This document shows positions 20,676 through 32,600 of a DNA stretch of 64,000 nucleotides, in pieces. This stretch comes from Candidatus Scalindua sp. (lineage in GTDB: Bacteria; Planctomycetota; Brocadiia; Brocadiales; Scalinduaceae): the NCBI GenBank assembly GCA_018670825.1, contig JABHIW010000110.1, positions 86,091 to 150,090 on the forward strand, in the 5' to 3' direction. Under the pieces are notes generated by a model. That model had not been told where the DNA came from. It saw nothing but the letters and a program-made list of their open reading frames with translations, and did no database searches. Positions within the stretch are counted from its first letter, which is position 1; each line of letters starts with the position of its first letter. The translations under genes were made by a program, and so were the position numbers.

Positions 20676-23600
20676 AGGCAGACTGGATCTTTTCCTGATC
20701 ACCTTTTCCCTGATGAATCTTTACCGGCTGTTCCGTACCTGCCGATGTTTGGAGATGTTCCGGCATCTCCAAGCCCAGTTCAGTCGGTTGTGATGTCTCC
20801 TCATCTACTATTTCTTCCTCAGCGCCTGGATGATTAGGTCCGAAGATTTCACTCAATCTCTCTTTATGATTATTGATAAAATATTCCACCAATGCGTCTA
20901 TTGTTTGAACTTCAAAAAATAGGGTACCCTTTACCTCATCAAATTCTTCACGCAATACGCTGGTTATCTGACCAATCAAAATAGAATCAATACCATAGCT
21001 CTCCAAAGGTTCGGAAGAATCAATCTGACTCGCCTCTATTTTGAGCGTTTTCCCTACTAATGTTTTAAAGTATTCGGTAGTTTTCTCTTTTATCAAGTCT
21101 TGAGTTATCTCCTTTTGAGGTGATTTAACCGGCACTCGCCGCAATGGTTGTTCCGGTAACTCTCCGGTCTTGACAGTGTGTTCCTGTTTTTGTCGAATGA
21201 TTCCGTCGCTTTCGGCAATGACAATTTGCTGTCCCAACCTATGTTCAGATTGTGCCGGAAACAAAACAGAGTAAAACCCTTCCTCTTGCAATACTCTCTG
21301 CCAGACTTCAGGGTATAAAGCAGGAGATCCCGGGATACGAAGAGCATCATCTTCATTCAGCCACCAACCCTCCAACAATCCGAAAGTCAGGTGAGCATAC
21401 AAAGATTTATCACTGATTTCATTAAGAAGAATAATTCCCCGTTTCCGCAACAGGGCTTTTGCATTACGCAGGGTTTGACGAATATTTTTAGTTGCGTGTA
21501 ACACATTAGTCGCAATCACCAGATCATATTGCCCTGCCTGAATATTTTGCTGCGCAAGTGGCTTTTCAACGTCAAATAATTGAGTTCGAATGTAAGGATA
21601 TTGTGAAGCAAAATGTTCCTCGGCGTGAAACAAAAAGGCTTTGGATATATCCGTGTAACAATACTCCTCAATTTGCTGTCTGAATGGCTTAAGTTTAGGC
21701 AGGATATTAGCCGTCGTACCTCCAGTACCTGCGCCAATTTCAAGTATCCGGATGGCCGTAGGATCAGAGTGCTTACTCTGCTCCAGTACGGATCGCTGTT
21801 GAATGATGGCCACCAGAGCATTGCCAAGAAATTCATTAAAATAGTCTGCCACCAGATTCCCCCGAAAAAGGCCCTCCACCAGCTCCATGGAGGCCTGCGG
21901 AAATATAACATCGGTAGCTCGCTGTTTTCCGGTAAGTATATCAGGTAGGGCACGCAAGCAGGCCTCCACCAGAATTACAGCTGCCTTTTTATCAGGATCC
22001 TGTTTCCAATGGGATGTGGTTTGTTCCCATTCCTTCCATATGGCTTCAAGCGCAAGAGAGGGATTATTTGGAAGAGCGTTTCTCTTCGTTAAAATTTTTC
22101 TGCTTTCCGCTAACCATCGGTGATAAAAAGCAATTGGATCTGTTGCTGTTTTGTCCGTCCCGATCAGCCTCAGTGATTGCAAAATACCCCCATATAACTT
22201 TAGCAGAGGTTCTTCTATTGCTTCGTTTTGAAAAATACTCGCTGATTGCAGATTTTGTTGTTGGACCTCTGGTTTAGCAATTTTCTGAATATTGTTAACG
22301 CAAGAAGGAATGGTTTCCGGATAACCTGTCATCCATTCATTGGAGTCCATAATCTCCAGCCCCTGTGGGTTTTGTGTTTTCATAAACACCAGTTGATCTC
22401 GGGAGCCGGTAAGAAGTACCTCTAATGCTTCCAACCCCTCTTTCACGTCAATGGTCCTTATCCCAGCTTGTTGTAAGCGAATCTTTGAAGCTTTGCTGAT
22501 GGTATCTCCTGTGCCAATACTCCAATTCCCCCAATTCATAACTTTAACTTTACAATTCCAATCCCTGGAAAGTTGCAGTGCAAAAGCATCTTTAAAGGTT
22601 GAACCTGCGGAATATCCACTCATCCCCCCAGCTTTTTCCCAGGCAGCGATCGAAGAAAAAAAGAGGACAAAGTCAAGAGGTTCCGATTGAAATACCTGGG
22701 CCATTCTCACACTGACATCGATCTTGACTGAGAGGATATCCCGAAATTGTTTTTCCTCCATCTTTGCCAGGCTTTGGTCAAATATGCCAACTGCCGAATG
22801 AATAACACCATGAATCCGGGTATGGTTTTGCTTGATTTCTTCATAGGCCTTTTGTAAAGATTGCGGATTCGTTGCATCCGCACTAATGTATTGAGGAGCA
22901 GGCCCCAGCTTAGCGAGCACGTCCAGTTTGTGTTGAATCTCCTCATTCATTTTCCTCCTGCCTATCCAGATAATCCTGGCCTGGTAGTGCTCAATCATGT
23001 ACTTACTCCAGACTTCCCCAAGACCACCACTACCACCGATAACCACATAAACCCCTTCCGGACGATAGAGTGGATGGTCACTGAAAGATGATCGGTAGGA
23101 AACCAACGTTGCTTTGAACCACTCTTTTCTCCGATAAACTAAAGCCTCTCCCTGTACATCGAAAGGCAATAGAAATATTTCCCGAATCGGCCAATCGCCC
23201 TCGGTTTCCATATCGAGGTAGCGGATTTTCCAACGTGGATATTCCTTGGCCACACTTCCAATTAAGCCATGGAGGCTGGCATGAGTAGGATTAACCTCCT
23301 CCTGCCGGCCTACCGCAAGGGTCTGTGTGGTAATGAACGTCCAACTTAATACCTGATCTCCATAACCCAAAGAGAGTAAAGCTTTAATCACACGAAAAAC
23401 CGGAAAAATCCCCTGGTCCTGATCTTGAATGATACTTTCCTCCGCCATGGATATCAAAGGGATGCTCGGTACAATCCAGACAAAATGTTCGATAGAACCC
23501 AGAGTTGTTATTTTGTTGACCAACTCGTCGATGGTTTGCGGATTATCCATTTGCAAAAGATCAGCAAGGGGATACAGTTGTTTAATTTTACTCTTCTGAT

Positions 23601-26600
23601 CTTGTGTCCCTCCCACAATTACCACCTGCTCCGTTTTAGCGGGGACAGGAATATTGCTTTCCGGAAAAGTCAGCGAATTCCAGACGGGAGCCAATAGCAG
23701 AGAATGAACCGGTGACTCCACAGAAACGAGACCATCTTGAGGTAACACGTGAGGCGACAATGGCGTAATAACGGAATCGGATACTGTTGTCTGTCGTTGG
23801 ATGGTGTCCGCCTGCCTGTCTGTAGGCACCCAGTAACGTTGTTTGGCAAAAGGATAAGTTGGCAAACTGACTCGGAGCGGACGGCCATCTGCGCATCCGA
23901 CATGCTGGGAGTCACCCTCCTCATAAAGGCTTTGCCAATTAAGAGTAAAACCCTGGGCCCATAATTCAGCCAATTTCTCAAGTTTTCCCTCAGCTATCCA
24001 CTTATTGACCATTTGTTGAATATCTTCCGGACTAAAGAGACTTATCGTCTTTTTCTCCTGTTTGAGTCCTCCCTGCCAGCAATGGTTCGTAATAGACTCT
24101 CCCCCTGCAAAAGCTTTTAGCTTCTCATGCAACTCTTCATTCTTTTTGACGAGAAAAACAACCCGGGCTTCCATAGCCTCTCGCCCAAACTGAAGGGTAT
24201 AGGCAATCTGTCTCAAGTCGATGGATTGATCGGCTTCCTCTAAAAACGTATGTAGTTTGTTGGCATAAACTCTCAGCCGTTCCTCATTTTTGGCAGACAA
24301 AGGAATAAGTACAGGACTATTCTTCGTATCCCCGGCTGCCATTGATCCGACTGTCTGAGGTATATACTCTTCCAGAATTAGATGGGCATTTGATCCATAG
24401 GCACCGAAAGAGCTTAATCCGGCCCTCCGAGGGCAACTATGAGATTTCCCGTTGCTGGTAATAACCGGTTGTTGCCAGGTTTCTGTCTTATGTTGAACAA
24501 AAAAAGGAGAGGCTTTAAAGTTAATATGTGGATTTTCAGTCTCTGCGTGAAGAGAGGGAACCAATGTTTTATGATGCAGTTGAAGAACTACCTTGCTCAA
24601 TCCGCTTATCCCTGCGGCTGACTCGGCGTGTCCAATATTGGATTTGACGGAGCCAATGGAACAAAATTGCAGGTCACTGGTATTTTGAGCATAGGCTTTA
24701 GCCAATCCTTGTATCTCTATGGGATCTCCCAAAGAAGTGCCCGTTCCATGAGCTTCTACACAACTAATGGTGCGAGCACCGATCCCCGCCCGTTCCAGAC
24801 ATTCTTCTATCACATGGGAATGAGCCACAGGGCTCGGTACGGTAAACCCACTAACTTTACCACCATGATTGATTGCACTTCCTTTGATCACAGCATAAAT
24901 ATGGTCCTGATCCTGCACTGCCCGTTTTAACGGTTTGAGTAAAACAGCTCCTATCCCTTCCCCGGAAACATAGCCGTCGCCTCCATCTCCAAAGGTGTGA
25001 CAACGTCCATCACTTGCATGCATGTCCATCAAGCCGTATGTCAAATATTTATTGGGGTGGAGCGATAAGTTTACTCCCCCTGCAATGGCAACCTGACTTT
25101 CCCCTCGCAGAATACTGCCAATGGCCAGATGCACCGCTGTCAGGGAAGAGGAACATACGGTATCAATGGCAAGGGAAGGGCCATGGAAATTATAATAATA
25201 AGATACTCGATTGGCAATCGGAGCATAATTTATGGACAAAGGGAATCTCTCTCCTGTAGTAATGGATTCCGCTCCTATTATAGTATAATCATTGTGCATC
25301 ACTCCGACAAAGACGCCAACCTTTCGCCTCTGATGCCGTCCATGAGGGACCACCAGGTTGCTGGCTGTATACCCCGCATCTTCCATAACCTCTGAACATG
25401 CCTGTAAAAACAGACGTTCCTGTGGATCCATGGTTTCCGCTTCACGAGGTGAGATACGGAAGAATTGCGGATCAAAACAATCGTGATTTTGAATAAACCC
25501 ACCCCATTTTGACAATTTTTTCCCCGTAGGGGATTTCAAGTTCTCCCATATTTTCTCATCCCAGCGTTCGGAGGGGATAGTAGTGATACAGTCTTTGCCT
25601 GCTTTTAAATTGATCCAGAATTCCTCTATGTTTTCAGCACCGGGATAACGTCCTGCCAGGCCGATGATCGCAATGTCATCCGTATCCTCAGCACCAACTT
25701 CCTCGGTTGAAACTGTGGCAGACAGGGGTTTAAAGGATCCTTCTCGCTCATCAAAAGCGACACTTTGCACTTCCTGATGTGTCTCTTCCGGAGAAGAACC
25801 GGCCAACTCCTTTAAGTGGTTGGCCAACTCTCTGATGTTAGTATACTCAAATAACAAAATCGGAGAGAGCGTAGTGGATAACTTCTTTTCAATTTCCTTT
25901 ACTACAAGCAGTAACATGGACGAACTCAATCCCATTTCATAATAACCGCAATCCGAGTCTATTTCCTCTGTGCTGATTTTCAATTGGGACGCAATAACTT
26001 CTTTCAAGAAACGTTCCGATGAGTCAGCGGTTCTCCTGTTTTGCTGTAGAGAGGGTCGACCATTAGTTTTTTGCGGAGTAGCTTTCCGTTGACTCGGATT
26101 AACAAAACCGGTTTCCGGTACCCGTTTATTTGTAAAGTTTTTTAATTCTCCGATTTTTTCACCGGATACATGAAAAAACTCCATGTCCAGAGAAATCAAC
26201 TCCTTCTTCTCTTCTCGCGAGGAAGTTCGAATTCTCGTTATACATTGACTCTGCAATAAAGAGGAAGCGCGAAAGGATTTGTAAAACAGCGGCAGGAATA
26301 ATTCCTGCTTTGCCTGCGAAGAAAATAACCCACCGGACCCTACGGCACTGCTATCAAGTAGTGTAGGGTGAAACATGAAATCATAAGCACCTGGAGTGGC
26401 CTCCGGCGGGAGGGAGATCTGAATAAAGTTGGCATCATCAAGGGAATATATAGTTCCCCGGGCTTTCAAAAATCCTGTATGAACCAATTCAAGGTTTCGG
26501 CATTGATCATAAATATCACTTAAAGGAACCGTTTTTTGAGCAGAGTTACGTATAGAATTGAAATCTAGCCTTTCCTCAAAAACAGTAGGCTCTTGTCGAT

Positions 26601-29600
26601 GCATTTCAGCGTTAATATAAAGTTTTTCCTGCCCTTTCACCTGAATTTTCCAAACATCCGGTTTGACTTTTGAACATTGAATGTCTAATCGAATATTATC
26701 ACCTTGTCTTACAATAAGAGGATGAAAAATTGATAGATTTCGAAGTTCCAGTTCATCGTACGCATATCCTTTTTCTCTAAAATATTGGTAGAGCAGATCA
26801 ATATAGGCAAGCCCCGGCAATAACTCCTGCCCAAATGCCGTATGACTCTTAAAAACAGGATGATTACTATCAAGAGTTTCCGTCCACGGATTAGTTATTT
26901 TTATGGGATCTCTTTCTCTCTGAGGAAACGTTCCGCTTCCTTCACGAATCCTTACTCGCTGCAATTCCGGAGGAGAAATCGGCTTGCGGTGAACCAGTGT
27001 CAACTCAGAATTACCGGGCTGATCTTCCGGTAGACTCTCAAGAATCACATGTGCATTCGTTCCTCCATCAGCAAAGCAGTTGAGGGCTGCTACCCGGGTA
27101 GTTCCTGCCCATTCAGTCAACTCTCTACAAAAAGAGAAGGGAGAAGATTCGATTTTATAGTGGGACATGGGGCTTTCACCGGACAAGAATGGTACCTGTT
27201 GCCTCCTCTCCAGCATCAGAACCAGTTTAATAAAACCTGCCATGCCTTCCGCGCACAATGGATGACCGATATTGGGTTTAGCAGAGCCTAAGCTGCAAGG
27301 CGTCTTATGAAAAGGACCATAAACTGCTTCAAGCGCTTTGAGTTCCAGTAAATCGGTGACTTCCGAACCCGAACCATTCACTTCAATATAACTGATTTCC
27401 ACCGGCTTTATTTCAGTTTTCTCCAATGCCGTCTGCATCACTTCTTTCTGTGCCTGAATATTAGGGGTTGCGGGTCCCGCAGTTCTACCATCATTATTGA
27501 CCGCCACAGACTTGATAATTGCGTATATCGTATCCCCATCTTTTCGCGCCTGCTCAGAAGTTTTTAATAAAATCAGGCCAACCCCTTCTCCCGGAATCAC
27601 TCCGGAAGCTCGTTGATCAAAAATATGAAAAGAGGATTCCTTACTTAAAAGGTTGCGCTGTTGAAACAAGCGGTGGGTGCTATCATCGGGCAACAGACAC
27701 ACCCCTCCCACCAGGGCTGAATCGATCTCCCCACTGACCAAGGCATTAATCGCTAAATTCATGCTCGTTAAGGCCGAAGAGCAGGCCGTATCAACCACCA
27801 TACCAGGTCCCTTAAGATCAAAAAATTGAGATACATTAGAAGCCAGGTAGTTTTGTCCTACCGCTACAATTGGATTCCGGGCTTGATGAAGCACTCTCTC
27901 CTCAGATTGGTGTTGGCTTCGGGCACCCAGGTAGACCCCTGTAGAACTCCCTTTAATTTCCTGGAGCGAATAGCCTGCATGAGAAAAAAGATTGAGGCTT
28001 TCCTCTAATACTAAGAGGGCCTGAGGATCCATAGCCCTGGCATCTTCTTCCGGAATCAAAAAAAAGGAAGGATCAAAATGAGTAATCTCATCAAGCAATC
28101 CGGCATAAAAATGGTCCGACGTTTCCCAGCGTTCCCCGGGGACAAGAGAAATTGCGGAGCGCCCTTCTGATAACAGTTGCCAGTATTCTTCTAAATTACC
28201 CGCTCCCGGGAAACGACATGACATACCTACAACAGCAATATCTGAGGAAGCCGAACGGCTCTTCTCCCGATACTTAGCGGATGATAGGGTTAACGCAGTT
28301 TGAGTAACGAGCTCTTTAGACAATGAAGGAGTTTGTGTGGCGACAAGATGCGAAGCAAGTGACCCCAGGGTAGAATATTCAAGTAAAATAGAAGGATCCA
28401 GAGATGCCCCTAACTTTAGCTCAACTTTACGCAATATTTGAGATAACAAGATAGAATCACTCCCATAATCCTGAAAAGGTGTATCAAGATCAAATTCTTC
28501 CGGATCTATTGCCAACTCATGAGAAAAAAGTTCGATTAGCCAGGTTTGAACTGATGTTAACAGAGAATCTGAAGTTTCTAATGAATCCGTCTTCTTTTGA
28601 AAAGATCGAGAAGAAAGACTTTTGTGAATCTTATGTTTCAGGAGTTCTTGTGGATTCCATAACTCCTCATTCACCACTGCCGGAAGGACTACAGGACCTA
28701 TTTCATGAGATAAAATCTGATCCAAAATCAGAAGTCCCTCCTGGTTAGTATGGCTTAATAGTCCTGTTTGTTCATATGCGCTGTTTTTGACTTCTCCCAT
28801 TCCCGTCTCTTTCCAACTAGGCCACTGGATGCTAATGAGGGGACAGCCATAGACCCTTGCTTCCGCAACATAATCCATATAAGCATTTGCCATAGCATAA
28901 TCACTTAGCCCGGATGCCAGGCCGGGAATGATTGCGGAAACAGAAGAAAACAGAAGAAAAAATTGTAATGGCTCTTGTTGAGATTGCGTAAGAAGATTAT
29001 CCAGGCCTGCTATTTTAGGGTCCAGTACCTGTTGCACCCCTTCCATCGTTTTTCGAATAAAGGCGGGATCGTTCGTATCCTCTATTCCTGCACAATGGAT
29101 AACTCCGCCAATCGGCCCCATGCTTCCGGTGATCTCCTGTAAACTTTCTTCTAAAGCGGACTGGTCCGTCAAAGAGATCGATAAAGTCCGTACCATGACA
29201 CCCTGGTCTTCCAGATGCTGGATAGCGTGTATTTTTTTGGTGATAGACTCATTTTCACCTGAATAAGAAGACCATTGATTACGAGGTGGTAACTCCTCCC
29301 GCCCAGTGAGTACCAAACGCTTTACTCCATAGTGAGCCACAAAATGTTGAGCGCATAAGTAGCCCAGACCTCTGGTTCCTCCTGTAATCCACAAGACATT
29401 CTCTTCCGGAAAAACCGGATCTTTGCCAGGCATTTTTTCTGTTTGTCGGGCTACAAGATGAGCACAATAACGTTTTTCATTTCGATAACAAATTTCAGGT
29501 ACCTCATCATTGACCTGAAACTCAAGAGCAATCTGTTTAGCCAGGGCTTTTCCCGTTTTTCCCGGGTCAGCATCCATATGTCTTGATTGCAGATGAGAAT

Positions 29601-32600
29601 ATTCACTTTGCAACATCCGGTAAAGTCCCACACGAGACGCTCCGGATAAATTAATAGACGAATTTTGATACGATTCTAACCCCCGGGTGACCCCGAGAAG
29701 AGTCAATTTCATAGGACCACTGGCCTCTTTAAGTCCCTGTTTAATCCATTGCTGAAGCCACTTTACACCATCCAGAGATTCTACTCTCTCCTTTCCACAT
29801 CCGACCAGGTCCACGCATCCATCAAATGCTCTCCTCTCCTCTCTGGGAAGTTGAAGGTGTGTCTTGATCTCTTGGATGGATAAAATATGACTTTGGGAAA
29901 ACTCCCGGGAAAGTAAAACCGCTAATTCCCGCGTCTCTTCTGTTGTCAAAATCGCAATCCTTGAGGTATCCGCACTCCGATACAATGGTTTATTGGCATG
30001 AATGGGATAGGACTTCCATTGTTTTTGTAAATAGTAAGTGCTTCGATTGGCAACAGATTCCACAGTGCGAATGCCTGTTTCTTCGGTGTACCAATAAGAC
30101 TCCCTGGCAAAAGGATATGAAGGCAATTTGATGTGGCATGGCCTGTCATGGATACCGTTTGAAATAGTCCCGTGAGGTTTGAGGTCAGGGTAAAAGAGAT
30201 TCCAGTCAATAAAAATTCCGGAAGTCCAAAGCACCGCTAATTTTGCAAAATCCCGTTGTTCTATAGCAAAACGGAGAAGCTGTTCCCCCAACACCCCTTC
30301 TGTCAATATCTTAAATTCAGGGGAAATCGTTTTTGCATTTTTTTGATAACAATCTTTAAGAGAGAAGCCGGTCCGAGGAGCTCTTTCGCCTCCCGTTTCC
30401 TGCTGACAGAAAGCGGTCAATTTTTGAATCAGATCTTCCTGGTCGGAGACAAGTATGGCGAGACGCTCTTCCATCGCCTGGCGGGCTGTCTGCAAGGTAT
30501 AAATAAGTGATTCAAAGAAGAAGTTATCTTCCTTTTTCCCTTCCAACCAGGTCACAAATTTTTGCGTATAGACTTGTAAGCGTTCTTTACTCCTGGCGGA
30601 AAGTACAAACAAAAATGGGCCTTTCGCCGCCGGGATGTCTGTCCACTGCTTTTCGGGAGACTTTTGCGGGTATTCTTCCAGCACCACGTGGGCATTTGTA
30701 CCTCCGGACCCAAAGCTACTCACTCCTGCTCTGTGGAGAGACTGGTCGTTTGTTTTCAGCCAGGATCTATGCCGATCTATAATATAAAAAGGAGTATCAG
30801 CCAGGTGAATACGGTCATTAAGTTCCTCAAAGTGCAAAGAAGGGGTAAGTTCCTGGTGTTGTAAACTGAGTACAACTTTTAACAGTCCCGCGATACCGGC
30901 GGCGGCTTCTAAATGTCCCAGATTCGTTTTGATAGAGCTTAGTCCGCAAGTTCCCGTTTGAAGAGTCGCCGATGGTGGCAATGCCTGGAAAAAGGCATCT
31001 TTCAAACCTTGCACTTCGACAGGATCCCCCAGGGAGGTTCCCGTGCCGTGGGTTTCAATATAACTTATAGTATCCGGAGAAATGTTGGCTGTTTGCCAGG
31101 CATCTACCAGCAATCTGGCTTGTTGTTCCGGATTAGGAACGGTTAAACCACTTGCTTGCCCCCCATGGTTGCAGGCTGTTCCTTTGATAACAGCATAGAT
31201 CCTATCCTGCTCTGCAATCGCCTTTGCCATGGGTTTGAGTAGCAGCATCACTGCTCCTTCACTGCGGACATAACCATTGGCTTTCCGATCAAATGTTTTA
31301 CATTTACCGTCACTGGATAACATACCGGCTTTATAATAGGCAATGCTATTCGCGGGATGACACATCAGATTAACACCCCCAACCATAGCGATAGATGATT
31401 CTCCTGTCTGTAAAGATTGAACAGCTTTATGCACGGCCACTAATGAGCTGGAACAAGCCGTATCGATCACAAGACTGGGGCCATGGAAATCATAAAAATA
31501 AGAGATACGGTTAGCCAATACCGCCATGGAACAGCCCGTTCCGACATGAGCATTCACGGGTATTTTTGCCTGATCTAAAATACGATTGTAATCAGAACCG
31601 CTAGCCCCGATAAAAACCCCCGTCCTGGTATTTACTAATGTGTCGGCCGGATATCCGGCATCTTCCAATGTCATCCAGCTGAGTTCCATAAGAATCCGTT
31701 GTTGAGGATCCATGGATTTGACCTCTTTGGGAGAAATACGAAAGAAGGGAGCGTCAAAGCACTCCATGTCCTCAAGGAATCCTCCCCGATCAATGCCAAT
31801 GTGCTCTTTGTCCGGATCAATGTCATGCGGCCAGCTCCAGCGCCCTTCCGGCATGATACCAATGGCGTTTTCTCCGTTTTTCAAAAAGTGCCAAAGCTCT
31901 TCCGGTGTGTTGATCCCTCCGGGCAGACGGCAAGCCATGCCGATGATGGCAATCTCGTCATTATGAGAATCTTCAGAATGATTGAAAAAAGATTTCTTAG
32001 CATCCACAGGGACTTTTGCGGTTATTGAGCCTGGTTTTGTCAACTCTGCATGGGACGAAATCGGGATTTCATTTTCCGGTTTCTTCTCTTTTGTCTGTTC
32101 TTTGAGCAGCAGCTCTTTAAAATATGAGACAATGCGTGTGTGAGTGTTGTATTGGAAAAAAAACGTCGACTCAAGTTTCCTTTGAAATTTGAAGGACATC
32201 TGTTCGCTGAGATTAAGTAAATCAGCTGAATCCAGACCCATTTCCATGAGAGGACGTTCTTTGGAAAAAGCTTGTCCATTATTCGAGCCTAATAACTTCC
32301 TGAGAACATCCTCCAGAAACTCTTCCACGTCCTCTTCGTCCAGACTCACTTGTTCTCCATCAGAAAACCCTTGTGCATTAATTTTGACTTCCTTGCGTCT
32401 GCGGTTGTGAATATCGTAGTAAACCAGCACCCCATAGCCTTCATTCTTTACATCCTTTGGGCGGTACTGGGGAATAATATCCGTAACACTGGCCCCATGC
32501 AGCTCATGGAAACGTAAAATCGGGTCAGAAAGCAGCCCCTGTTCATTGCGTTGGTGGATATACTCCGTCATAGTCTGTCTCTTTTGTTTGTGGTAGTCAT

